A stretch of 64,000 nucleotides of DNA from Aphrophora alni (taxonomy: Eukaryota > Arthropoda > Insecta > Hemiptera > Aphrophoridae): NCBI GenBank assembly GCA_963513935.1, contig OY740769.1, positions 33,259,120 to 33,323,119 on the forward strand. Reading direction: 5' to 3'. Below are positions 43,868 to 55,759 of the stretch, in pieces. The notes below the pieces were generated by a model, which saw only the letters and a program-made list of their open reading frames with translations, had not been told where the DNA came from and ran no database searches. The position numbers and the translations under genes were made by a program. Numbering within the stretch: the stretch's first letter is position 1; the number at the start of each line of letters is the position of its first letter.

Positions 43868-44040
43868 CAGTGTTTGGCGATCCCAAGGGATCTACGTGGA
43901 TCTTTTATCATGTAGAACCCTTTCTTTTACCTTTGCTATGAGGTCTCTTTTGACCAACTTCTTGTTCTCAAATTCCGACATTATTAGAGTATTTGAGAGC
44001 TAGAAGTCTTTATTTAATGTTCTTTTCTTTCTTGGTTTTT
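43868..44040 (+). repeat. Dispersed repeat family, copy 3
   Basis: GGCGATCCCAAGGGATCTAC, GAGGTCTCTTTTGACCAACT, CTTGTTCTC, GAGTATTTGAGAGCTA and TTTATTTAATGTTCTTTTCT line up with copies at 1903-2098 and 39430-39920. Confidence 0.5.
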
Positions 44041-44053
44041 CGACTTTAAACAA

Positions 44054-44054
<1 letters not shown>

Positions 44055-44144
<90 letters not shown>
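44055..44144. repeat. (AC)45 microsatellite
   Basis: Ninety uninterrupted bases of AC immediately after dispersed-repeat copy 3. Confidence 0.97.
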
Positions 44145-44146
<2 letters not shown>

Positions 44147-44749
44147 TATAGGCTAATAGGTGAGTACGGGCTTTCGTTATATTGCTGACCTAGTCAATTC
44201 AAAAGGAGGATAAAACATAGATTCCTTCAAGTATTACTGCTTTGTAAATAACTATTTTGTTTCAGATGTAAATTTGTCTCTAAAGTTTATTTTATAATAA
44301 TTCGTAGAACTCAATCTGGTTATTAACCATCAAATGGGTTTTCCCAAAGTCGAGATCACTTTTACAAAGCCGAATCAAAAATGTTAGAGTCACCCCATTT
44401 CAGCAAAATCCATTGACCCGTTTTCAAAACGAAAGTTACAAACATGTTGGTTTTAATAGTATTTAATAGATTGGAATAAAAAAGTAGTCTAGTATTAAAA
44501 CAAATGTAATTTTTATATTCGGATGTACGTAGTCTAGACATTATCTGTGAAATTACGAGTATTTTGATTGTGTGTGTTTGGTTTTGGGTTTGTGCAAAGT
44601 TGGTTCACCGTTTATTTATTTATTCCTTACCCAGTATACGAAGTATAAGATGAGTTTGTAATCTCAAAACATTTCGACTTTCTTTTTTTGACCTATCTTT
44701 ACGTTTTATGGTTTCCGGAAACTGAAAAAATAATTTTCGACACACCATC
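44145..44749. other. AT-rich spacer
   Basis: No gene, repeat or element was recognised between the two microsatellites. Confidence 0.5.
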
Positions 44750-45615
44750 CGTCCGTCATCGTTGTCGTCGTTTTTATCGTAGTCGTAGATACAGTCGTTG
44801 TCATAGTTGTCGTTGTCGGTTTTATTGCTGTAGTAGTTGTAGATGTAGTCGTTGTCGTTGTCGGTTTTATTGCTGTTTTCGTATTGCTTTTATCGTATTC
44901 GTAGTCCTCATCGTTGTCGTTGTAATCGTTTTTATCGTAGACGTAGTTAGTCGTCGTTGTAGTCGTCGTCGTCGTCGTCGTCGTCTTAGTCGTAGATACA
45001 GTCGTTGTCGGTTTTATTGCTGTAGATGTAGTCGTTGTCGTTGTCGGTTTTATTGCTGTAGAAGTCGTATTCGTAGTCTTCATCGTTGTTGCCGTTGTCA
45101 TCGTTGTCGTAGTCGTAATCTTTGTCGTTGTTCTTTTCATTGCTGTCGTAGTCGTTGTGGTTGTCGTTATCGTAGATTTAGTAGTTGTCGTTGTCATTGT
45201 CATCGTTGTCTTTGTCGGTTTTATTGCTGTCGTAGTCGTTGTAGTTTTGTTGTTGTTGTTGTTGTTAAAGTTGTTGTTGTAGTCGTAGTCATTGTTGTTG
45301 TAGTTTTCATAGCTATCGTAGTCGTTGTTGTTGTCATTGTCATTGCTGTCGTAGTCGAATTCGTTTTCGTTGTCGTTTTCTTTGCGTCTTAGTCGTATTT
45401 GTAGTCGTTGTCGTTGTCATCGTTGTCGTAGTCGTAGTCCTTGTTGTCGTCGTTGTCATTGCTATCGTAGTCGTTGTCGTTGTCGTTGTCATCGCTGTAG
45501 TATTTGTCATTGTCGTTTTCTTTGCGTCTTAGTCGTATTTGTAGTCGTTGTCGTTCTTGTTGTTGTCATCGTTGTCGTTTTCATTGCTGTCGTGCTCGTT
45601 GTCATTGTTGTGTTA
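44750..45615. repeat. Long impure GTC/GTT/GTA trinucleotide tract
   Basis: About 865 bp built of GTCGTT, GTAGTC and GTTGTC triplets interrupted by recurring GGTTTTATTGCTGT-type segments (for example near 44818, 44868, 45009, 45044 and 45217). The long Thr-rich and Cys/Arg-rich frames on either strand are translations of the repeat, not genes. Confidence 0.92.
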
Positions 45616-48600
45616 GTGTCTCTATGTAAGTACAATGGAGGCCACCAAGATTAAGGAGAGCAACATGAAATTTGGTACAGGTAATTATTCTGCGCTCAAA
45701 TAAAACCTAATTGTAATTATGAAAAAAATAAATTTTAAATATCAAAATGGCTGCTATTTTAAATACCATTTTGTTAATATCTAGTGTGTTATTCAACACT
45801 CTAAATTAAATAAAAAAAAATGCAGATATCAATTTTGCATGTAATGGTACCAACTCCCAATTTCTAACTACAAATAGAGAAGTTATTGCGAAAAATAAAA
45901 TTATGAGATCCTGTAGGGCCGATCACCGACCCAAGTGAGTGGAGGTACTCGTATATACAGCTTCAAGGCCACCAGGACCCAAACACTTACTCGAGCGAAG
46001 TGAGTGAAGATTTTTTTAAATACATACATCTACGACCCCCGTTGGAGCCTAGAAGACGTCTAGAAAATAGAGATATACACAATTACAAAGTTCAGAAAAT
46101 CTGTTTTAAAAACTTACCCTCTGGATAAGACCACTTGATCTCCCAATACTATTTAATATTTCCTATAAGGCCCAAGAAACCAACTCTAAACTACATTTAA
46201 AGGAACTGCTTGTATCAAAATGTATGATGATACTGGGTGAGTACCATGATGGCCCCATTGACTTGTTTTTTTACCGTTACCTTACTAAGTAACACTTACA
46301 TTATACTTTAACACAATTATATAACTAAAATCCATATTTACTGTTTTTCTATAAAAGCGGGATGGGAGAATCAACTGATTAACAACTACCTGTTTATATT
46401 AATGCCAGACTAACATGTAACAGGTTTTGAGTCAGCAGATGTATAGTGTAACAAGAATCAATCGGAGCAGGTGACAAATCCGTCCGTCTGACTCTGGACC
46501 GCTTCGACTCCTATCACCAATTATTTAGTAACACCTGGACAACTCTCTGACTATCCTACGTTTTCTTATAAATTTAAAACATGTTTTACATGTATATTAG
46601 CGTAACAAATTTCTAATATAAATTTTTTTATTAATTTCCTTAAGGAAACGCCGACTATAAAATGTCCACCGATTAATGGAGTAATTTGGCATAAATTTTG
46701 GATCAATAAAATACAGGTGTGTTTGTGCGTATCCATGAGGATGTAAGAGTTAGCATTTTCGGCCAGTATGTTTTAAAATAACGTCCGACTTTGAAATATT
46801 GCTTTTCGGAATTAATTTTTGATCTTTAGGTTCTTACAATAATTCATTTTTGTACAGCTTTAAAACATGCATAGGCCCCTACACTATAAAAAAAAAAAGA
46901 GATAATTTTTACTAAAACATAACCTCAAAACTGAAACAAAAACTTGATCTTTGACTAGTTTTGTCTAATTTGACATTTAAACTAGAGGTTTCTATTTAAA
47001 ACATTTAATACATTTTAAAGGAGGTTTGAATATACATATTAGGGATGCTGAAAAAGATGATTATAAAGCTTTCAAAACGGCAGCTGTTTAATTTTTTTGC
47101 TGTAGTTTATTCTTCAGATTTATTCTTAAATGTAGTCGCTAAGGACATGTTGGTTTGACTGCCAGGAACTTGAAGCCGAGAGATATCTGTAAAAAATGAA
47201 CACGTAAGCTGTCAGGGACGCCAGTGTATAAGAGGGTAGCCATATATATTTGGAAATTGTCCTAAGCGACTTGGATCAAATACTAATGCCGTTTTGTTCC
47301 GCGAAAAAAATATTTGATTATGACGTCATCAATTAATTGTTATCAGCGTAAAGTAAATCGTATTTTATTAAAAGCGACGTTTTAATGACGGCGTAAAACT
47401 TTCATTTTTTTGCCAATTATTATTGAATCATACTATTGGTTTACTTCCTATTCTGCACAAGAGTTTCGGTCATTAATCGTCACATTTCAAGACAATCATT
47501 AGTAATAAAAAAATTGAAAAAACTCCCGAGTTATATGACCAAAATATGCTCACAAATCAAATTTGATTAAAATCTGTCCACTCGTTTTGACTGTAGAGCT
47601 CTGCACAGATGAAGGACGACGGACGAAAGATACAAGGATGATGATAGACAGTGTAACGATATTGAAATTTCAAAATTATAAGATCGTACAGGAATAATAT
47701 GAAAATCACCCAATTAATCACCAAAAACATAGCCTGACTCGTTTCATCAAAATCCATGACAGTAGATATAAATATTATTAATATTTTGTATCTTAATATA
47801 ATATAATTTGTGCAACATGAACAGTAATATAAGTCCTTTTATATGTTACGTGTTAAAAAAATATAAAGAAGTCTATTCTTTGGAAGGAAAAGGAAACTGC
47901 TATGGTGAAGAAGGAAAAAGGTTTCTGACATTCTATTAAAAACATACAAAGAGGCAGGATCATTGTTATAGATCCAGGTAGATTAAGTGTTTTAAATAAT
48001 TATTTCAGTGATAAAAAAAACAGCTAAGTAGCTAAAATATAATTTCGAACTTAAAAACATTGATGAGTGGAATATATAATTTTGTTTATCCCTCCATGGA
48101 ATTGATTCAACATTATAAATTCACCTTTCATTCAAATTATATCTAGCCAATATTAATCAACGAAAATTACAACTCTCTCAAAATACATTAAAAGTCATAA
48201 GAAGAAACTCAAAACTTTGAAGGAAAGAACGTTTATTAGCATGAGCAATATAAATGTCATTTCTTTTAAAAACATAATCCACCTTTGTATCATATTTACT
48301 TATCATCCACTTCTATCACACATCTATTTATTATTATTTAGATATCACATCCTAATTGTTTATATTAAGTTTTTATAGTTTTAATTTATGTTCTGCACCC
48401 CAAAAGTGTTGTAAAAATAGTCAAGGCAAGAGTTACAAAGTATTGAACTTTAGATTAAGTGAAGGCTTAAATATATTGTAATTGAATACTGTAATTCTAA
48501 AATAATAATGTTAAATAAATAATCTTGTTAAACACATAAACGTTGTGCGATTTAATTTTATAACAGATATTATTTTTAAAAACTTCTTTTTTGGGCCCAG

Positions 48601-51600
48601 GGGATCCACAGCGGATATATTCCCAAAATAACTCGATTTCGATTTTTCACCCACACTACATTTATGTAAAGGAAGTGAAAATTCGCGCCCATCGTGCTAG
48701 CGTATCAGCTGCAACCACCTCCATTGTCATAACTCATCACAACCCACTGTTCTTATCACTTTATCTTTCCATTATTTCCTTCGTAGCTCATCTACTGTAT
48801 TAATCTTAAGAAAACTCTCTGTTGACCTAAATGATAGCAAATTAGAGCAGCTGTGATTGTGAGGGTCAGATCGGGATGCAGGTAAAGAACCATCTGTAGG
48901 ATACAGGAAGAAGCAGCACGAGCCCTGCCAGATGGCTTCCTTTACTTCCCAGCTGCCCCCAAGGTTCTACTTTGATACATTTAAAGGGAACACACTGCTT
49001 TACCCAACATGTGACTTGCCAGGTGGGTGAAAGGGTTGAACTTTTTAAAATGTTCAAAGGAAACTTCTTGAAAACAAGTAGTATGTTCCAAAAAGCTTAC
49101 GTGATGCTTTAGAAACAGATGTTTCCGAAGCTTGTAGAAATTGCAGGCCAGTAGTAATAAATATAATTTACTTTTCAGTTTTGACTTAAAGTGTTTTGAA
49201 TTAATTTCAACTTTTAAGCATCTAGCATACTTTTGGACACTAAAGGTCGTCCGATAGACTATCAATTTAAAGTTTTATGTTCGGTGGATCTTCAGTGGAA
49301 TGATTAAATTTTGACCAAATGAGTTTTAATGGTTTAAGGGTGAAAATAGGTTGAGGGTAGAAAATTGTCATGCATTATCTCAAGAAAGGGTAAATGTGAT
49401 TGACTAAGAATTTTCCAGTTTGAGTGGTCTTTATCGTGTTCTTGAAACTGCAGCACATATCAGAAATATAAATAAAGGAACCGAAATTTATACAATTTTA
49501 CTATCGTTAGAGTAATTGGTATTTATGTGATCCACAAAATAATTACATTTTGGTCAAAATCACTTAACGGATGTTAAATGAAAACAGAATATGGCTTAAA
49601 TTTTATGAAAAAATATCAATTACAGTCTGATACTTAAAGTATTTATGTTTTTTGGAGTGATGAGATCTAATTTAATATCTGTTTGTAAGAACTGATCTTC
49701 TTACTTTACTAAAATCTAAAATAAAACATTTTTTTAATTGTCAAATTTTTATGAATTTTTTATTCACAATTTTTAAGACAGGGTATAGAGAAATAGCTCT
49801 AAAATTTTTACAAAAAGGAAAAATATTAAAGTTTAAAAATAAAATACAGAAATTTAACAACTTTTAAGAAATTGACTATGCAAACCACCACGAATCTAGT
49901 CTGTTGAAGGAGGACCCTGTAGATAGCCTGACTTTGAAGAAACCAATAAGAACCCGGCAAGTTTACCAAGTTTCCTTGCTGTTACAACGCTTGGCACCGC
50001 GTTTCTTCTGATGTTACGTTCATTTAAAGCGCTCGGAAAAACCATACATACTGCATTTCATTTTGCATCACAGTTGCAAAGAGCATAATTTAACGAACAA
50101 TTAAAAAAAAAAAAAATACATCCGTAGCTGCGTTCCTTCATTGTAAACAAATCATCAAAAATTTCTCAACGGAAACAATATTTTTTCGACTAAATAAATA
50201 AATGTAAGTTTGGAAAATTTCAATTAAAAACTAACATTAATTTTTGTACTGGGTTATAAAAATTATTTACAGGGTAAATAATTATTACCGTTAAAACAAA
50301 AAAAAGTTTACATTACCACAGACAAGCGGTATACTCTCTTGTTTGTGAAATTACTAACAAAGTTGTAATAAATACTACTTTACACTTTATACATTCCAAA
50401 TTATGTCATGTTTATTTCCTCAAACTCTTATCGCTATCCTTTATGGGAAAGTACGAAGTATTATCTCTACTGCTTCTGGAAAGTGATAACAACATCTGTG
50501 CATCCGTGGACGACTGTCAAGTAATCTGTTTGATTTGTGCGGATTTCATTCACATTTGTTGCTTTGTCATTGTTATTAGTAGTTAATAACAGTGACCAAT
50601 TAATAAATTTTCTTAACCAAGTTAATCATTTATATTATTTAAAAAAGTTATCAGATTTCACAGCAGTATATTCATCCAAAGGACTTAAACGTAATATACA
50701 ATGTGAGATAAGTTTATTATTTTCAACCAAATTTGTTATACGTTTCTTTATAGGTTCATGTGTTAAGTATGATAAGTGGCAATTATTATGTTGTAAGTAT
50801 TTAGGACGACAAGTGCTGGTCACATCAACTATATAGATAGGCTTTTGTCAATGTGTGAAGGTAAGATATGTACACATCGTTTAATTTGAATCAAATTTTG
50901 TATAAAGCTATGTGTTACGAAATTATTAACCAGCAAATTAAGGTACTGCTTTTCACAACTCATTTAGCAGTTCTTGAACTCTTTCTATTCACAGTTAGAA
51001 ATACCCCTGGTACACGTTTATATAGGACCTAGGTTTTATCTTTACTGTATTGTAATATTTATCTAAAAATAATATTTTCGTCACACTGCTTCAAAAACAG
51101 TTGTTTTCAATACATGCATTGATATGCTAAAGTTGGTCATTTTAGTCCTAGGACCTAAAAACATCAGCTGAGGTCGAGGTCATCAGCTGTTACTTCGTTT
51201 ATACGAATTAATTAACGATTGTAAAGCATCAATAAAAACTACCAATACTCTCGATTGTAAATAACAGATAAAACAGCTGTTACCATCGTTATAGTTAGGG
51301 TACCACTAACACAAACTAAACACCTGTAATAGCTGCAAATTTGTGAAACTATGCAAACTTTTGAAGGTAAATAAGTTATAACATTTTAGTTTTTGAAATT
51401 GTTTTCTTATATTGTTTGCAGTTTAACGAAAAAAAAATTCATCACTTGGACCAAAAAAAGCTTTTAGATCCTCGCTCATTTCAAATTAAACTTGAGCTTG
51501 TATAGAAAAGCTTCAATTTGGTCCTAGCGATGAAATATACCATTTTATATCTCGGTAAGATACAAATTTTAAAAATCACGTATTTACAGTTTAAAGAACA

Positions 51601-52780
51601 GATAGTTGAGTTTTTATTTCGTAAGTGTTTGTAAGACTTACAGTTTACGTCATAATCTATAAATGGCTTCAAAACTTCATCTGTACTCAAACAGTTTTTG
51701 TTTTAAATATGAAACACTATAAAGCTCGCGCCGAGTTACAAATGAAGCGTTTGAAGACTCAATTTATGAACCCGTTAAACCAAGTATTAGTGTGTGTAAA
51801 AGTTTGTATTTAAATGTTAAGAAGTACGAATTTTTTAGGACAGAATTGGCCTTTTAAGGTTGGGTCCAATAAACGAAGCCTTCTTGGACCCAGCTTCGAT
51901 CCAATATTTCTCATTTAACTTCTTAAAAACTCTCAATTGGATTTTTATGAAACTTAACATATTTGTCTTAAAACATTTAAATCTTGTGGTGTTTCTAACA
52001 TTATTTTTTTAAACAGAAATTACTTTCGCGGATTGATTCGAAATGGGGCTTTTTAACTAAAAAAAAAAAAAAATCGAACAATAATCAAATAATAGCAGTA
52101 TCATAATATAATGTTTCTGCAGCGATATGTAAGCCTACTAAAGATTGGAAACAAGAAACAACGAATTTGCAACTTCTTTCATCAGTTAATAGATATTTAC
52201 GTTAAATAATTATCATTATAGCACTCGTTGGTTAAATACAGGATATATTGCGTTACTACATGTGTGTCGTACAATATTTTATTCAACCCTACTGTTAAAA
52301 AACAATTTGTAAGTTTAAATACAAAATAAAAGCCTACGACCTCTACGCTAACCATAAATAGGTTATGTTTGATAGAAACAAATACAGTACGTTGCTATGA
52401 TCTTAACAAACAAAAACATATCATTAATAACAGATGAAAGAATATTCGCTGGACCCGAGTGTATTATAACTACGCTAATAAAAACATACAATAATGTATT
52501 CAATGACATATTTATCTTATATGTTATTATAATAAATATCAAAATAATTGTCTTCATTTGTGTTTATTTCGAACATTGCTACGACACGAACAAACAAAAT
52601 CATAATCTTTAAAAAACTGATATTATTAAACACTATGTAAATATATTTATTGGTTGAGGCGGCAAATTTTCAAAAGCGTTACGTATTGGTAGCGTTATGG
52701 CCCATTACATCAGTAGTTAGTTACACCAAATGGGAAAAAATCAATTTTCCACAATAAACACTTTTATTTGTAGAATGTAA
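45616..52780. other. Long AT-rich stretch, no supported gene
   Basis: Both strands were checked. Items seen: repeat-like blocks at 45670-45770 (similar to 40035-40240), 47490-47640 (similar to 14640-14850) and 49290-49600 (similar to 26260-26380). A 99-codon plus frame at 50537-50836 begins with a hydrophobic MRISFTFVALSLLLVV but is AT-biased and unrecognised. Confidence 0.4.
50537..50836 (+). other. Unrecognised 99-codon open frame
   Basis: Starts with a signal-peptide-like hydrophobic stretch (MRISFTFVALSLLLVV). The rest is AT-biased with no motif I know. An overlapping minus frame (50823-50635) is equally long-lived. No flanking splice or promoter evidence; probably chance, recorded for completeness. 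Confidence 0.12.
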
Positions 52781-52782
52781 TG

Positions 52783-52807
52783 TTTCAATGACTGTCATCA
52801 TCCTCAG
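52783..52807 (-). other. Hammerhead-ribozyme-like core next to a minisatellite
   Basis: Minus strand: CTGAGGA, an ATGA/TCAT hairpin, then GAAAC. Canonical at both boxes. It lies 20 bp from the 43-bp tandem array. Confidence 0.5.
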
Positions 52808-52827
52808 TTGACCTCAGACGAATCCTC

Positions 52828-53085
52828 TCATGATACTGAACTAAAACTGGCAAGGCCAATGTTTCACCCCTCATGATACTGAACTAAAACTGGCAAGGCC
52901 AATGTTTCACCCCTCCTGATACTGAACTAAAACTGGCAAGGCCAATGTTTCACCCCTCATGATACTGTACTACAACTGGCAAGGCCAATGTTTCACCCCT
53001 CATGATACTGAATTAAAACTGGCAAGGCCAATGTTTCACCCCTCATGATACTGAATTAAAACTGGAAAGGCCAATGTTTCACACA
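52828..53085. repeat. Minisatellite, six copies of 43 bp
   Basis: Units start at 52828, 52871, 52914, 52957, 53000 and 53043, each TCATGATACTGAACTAAAAC followed by TGGCAAGGCCAATGTTTCAC and CCC, with only a few substitutions. There are no spacers, so this is not a CRISPR. Confidence 0.95.
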
Positions 53086-54322
53086 GATTACAACAGGAAA
53101 GCAATTTGGCCACGCCTCCAAGTCCAATTAAGGTCAGATATACAAAACTAATGTATTCCTAATATTATACTAATTAATGGATAAAAGAATACAGAAGCGA
53201 AACTGGCGACTCCTCCCCCAAATAAACAAAAAATGGAACATAAACTTTTTAAAAGTAAAGAAATAAATAAATAAACGAAACATAGGATAAGACATTAAAC
53301 ACACAAAAAAGTTAATGAAAATCAACAGAGAAGCAAAAGAAAATACAAAAACAAAACACGAACAGCAAACAAAACAAATATATGCGAAAAGAAAAAAAAG
53401 AAATTGTGATTTCTCGAATTATACTTTGTCTTGCTGTATTTATTACTATTTATTTATAAAGGGTGTCCACAATCAACTACTTTTATGAAATACATAAATA
53501 TTACAATCCTTATAAACAATTTAAACAAACATTCTAAATTTTTCAACAAAACACAGACAAACTAGTTACTTTGCCACTCTATGAAGAGATAAAGTATTAC
53601 TTTGAGAAGACAATTGACGTTCAGATTTTGGTGGTCATCCATTTTTATGAGTTTTTGCATTTGTTTATCTTTTTATTATCTTTAAATATATCCTACACAT
53701 ATTGTAATCGGACCCTAGACTTGCCATTCTGTGTATGACACTTCTATAGAGCACTTACCTAGTCGGGTGTAAACCTCACCCACCTGGCCTCTAAACTTGT
53801 TGATACATCAGCAGATGCAATGCACACTATATAGGTATTCCTGAATATCAACAGGGTATTTTTAAATGCCCTAGTTTTGTATGCAAAAGGGAGAAAGGGT
53901 TAAGGGATAGGCATAGGCAGCTGTATTCATGTTGTGGTAGGCCTCATGTGTTTTTCACTTCACATCTGGAGGCCCCCAGCACGTGCGCGGGAAAAAACCA
54001 ACTCACTCTTTGGTGTGTTAAATATATTCCTTTCAATATAAATAAAGACAGTCTGTAAAGCAGATGGAAGTTCGATGAATTCGCGAGATATTGTTTTGCT
54101 ATAACAATAGCAAGGTTTTCATCTTTGAGTTGGTTATATTCATTTATTAGATATGTACGTATAGTTGAACGAGCTAAGCGAGCTCTGTTTTAACTTGATC
54201 AATATAGAATTTTGTCTGTATGTTTGTCTTTCCATTTTCCCACATACATGTAGTATAGGAGAAATTATGATGGGTCAAATAATCGATGTCAAAATATAAC
54301 AGTTTATAATATATGTATTATT
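53086..54322. other. AT-rich DNA without recognised genes
   Basis: A-rich stretch at 53220-53400. Segment 54170-54300 resembles 34990-35210 (shared ATGATGGGTCAAA-type text). No gene was seen. Confidence 0.45.
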
Positions 54323-54844
54323 TATTCTTACCTTTTTTAACAGGTCTGTCTACAATTCGGTTATTGAACTTAAAATTACCAGTTTCGACAATCAAATTGT
54401 CATCATCAGATTTCTTCCATAAGCTAATAGGCTTATTTACTATTTAGAAAACACAAAAAGACACATGTTAAAGCAAACAAAAGTGTTTTTATAATGCTTT
54501 TGAAAATAGATTAAATTTTTAATTCATTCCTAGATTAAATACAACTTAATAAATTTACACGATTGGACAGATATGATTGAGTGGAATATTCCGTTGGAAG
54601 TTAATTTCAATTTGTCATTTATTATATGGTTTGTGTGATTATAGGAGTCCTTTCTTACATTTATGGTTAATACTATTGTTAATACGTTAACAAACGTTTT
54701 AATGTGTTTCGTGTTGCGTTTTCTAAATGTAATGGAAATTATTAGCTGATAGAAGTAAAACGATGTCAATTTGATTGTCGAAACCGGTAATTTTAAGTTC
54801 AATAAATAGATTATAGACAGACCTAAAAAAAGAGGTAAGAATAG
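54323..54844. repeat. Inverted Penelope-like LTR remnants
   Basis: A segment at 54323-54400 (minus) and 54765-54844 (plus) shares GTCAATTTGATTGTCGAAAC-type text, then GGTAATTTTAAGTTCAATAA, AGACAGACCT and GGTAAGAATA, in inverted orientation about 365 bp apart. The left copy keeps a full hammerhead-like core; the right copy has lost part of it. A 139-codon minus frame across the interval (54949-54530) is a by-product. Confidence 0.65.
54383..54409 (-). other. Hammerhead-ribozyme-like core
   Basis: Minus strand: CTGATGA, a perfect GACAAT/ATTGTC stem with a TTG loop, then GAAAC. The best-formed core in the window. Confidence 0.6.
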
Positions 54845-55573
54845 ATAATATACGAGATATTTTCGATCTGATATTATGCATTCTAAACCCTCAATTAAAA
54901 TTTCAAAATTACCCATTAGCAGTTTCTTATTTGTGAGAGTATAACACATAAAGGTGTGGTACTGATATTACTCGGTTTTGGAGTAGATAGTTGAGATTCT
55001 TGGATTAATTTTGGGATGTGATATGAAGTTATTTTCAGTACGAGTGGGCAGAGGGAAATCCGATATTGATAGATTCTGAGACGTTGGATGTCAATGGCTT
55101 TTCAAGAGGTGTAGTATTTGTTGACGAACTAGACTCTATATATTATACCTACTGGATATTCCAAACAGAGACTCTTCAGTTTGCAAATCTCCTCAGGTAA
55201 AAGTAAGGTTAAGATATATTCAGACAGTTAAGTAGTAGTACGGGTTTTGAGGCGGTAATAAATGTTAATAGGCGAGTAGAAAGAAGCCCTAATAAAGTTA
55301 TCAAAGGTTAAAGAGATCAAGCTGATCCGAACACTGGGATATTGTGGAATTGTAGGCAATGAGGGATCATCAGATTCTTTTGTAGGTCCTGAACCTCAAT
55401 TGCCAGTTTAGAAATAAACAGGTATGACGATGGTTAGGAACTATTCCAGGAAGAAACACTCAAAGTCAATGGAGAGGATTGAGAGAGAGAGTGGGAGAGG
55501 TGCGAATGAATGATTTAATAATTGACTTTTTTTAATTTTAGGGCGAAGTTAGGACCATCAGCTCTCCTTTTCC

Positions 55574-55577
<4 letters not shown>

Positions 55578-55612
<35 letters not shown>

Positions 55613-55759
55613 GGAGAGAGGGAGAGAGGGAGAGAGGGAGAGAGGGAGAGAGGGAGAGAGGGAGAGAGGGAGAGAGGGAGAGAGGGAGAGGGAGAGGGAG
55701 AGAGGGAGAGAGGGAGAGAGGGAGAGAGGGAGAGAGGGAGAGAGGGAGAGAGAGAGAGA
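55578..55759. repeat. (GA)n / (GGGAGA)n tract
   Basis: 182 bp of GA dinucleotides at the edges and GGGAGA hexamers in the middle, preceded by CCACTTGA, the same flank as the GA tract at 63628. Confidence 0.96.

Noticed and set aside
44688..45392. A 234-residue Arg/Cys-rich frame and, on the other strand, a 165-residue Thr-rich frame
   Set aside because: Both are direct translations of the trinucleotide tract; no start context, splice sites or conserved domain.
49065..49160. Short stretch (SLRDALETDVSEACRNC) reminiscent of an insect chemosensory protein
   Set aside because: Only about 20 residues, cysteine spacing wrong for the family, frame closed on both sides, no second exon or splice sites seen.
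52828..53085. Possible CRISPR array
   Set aside because: Units are contiguous 43-mers without unique spacers, and the DNA is eukaryotic; this is a minisatellite.
54530..54949. 139-codon minus-strand frame
   Set aside because: It spans the inverted Penelope-like LTR remnants and intervening AT-rich DNA; it has no motif and its length follows from low stop density by chance.
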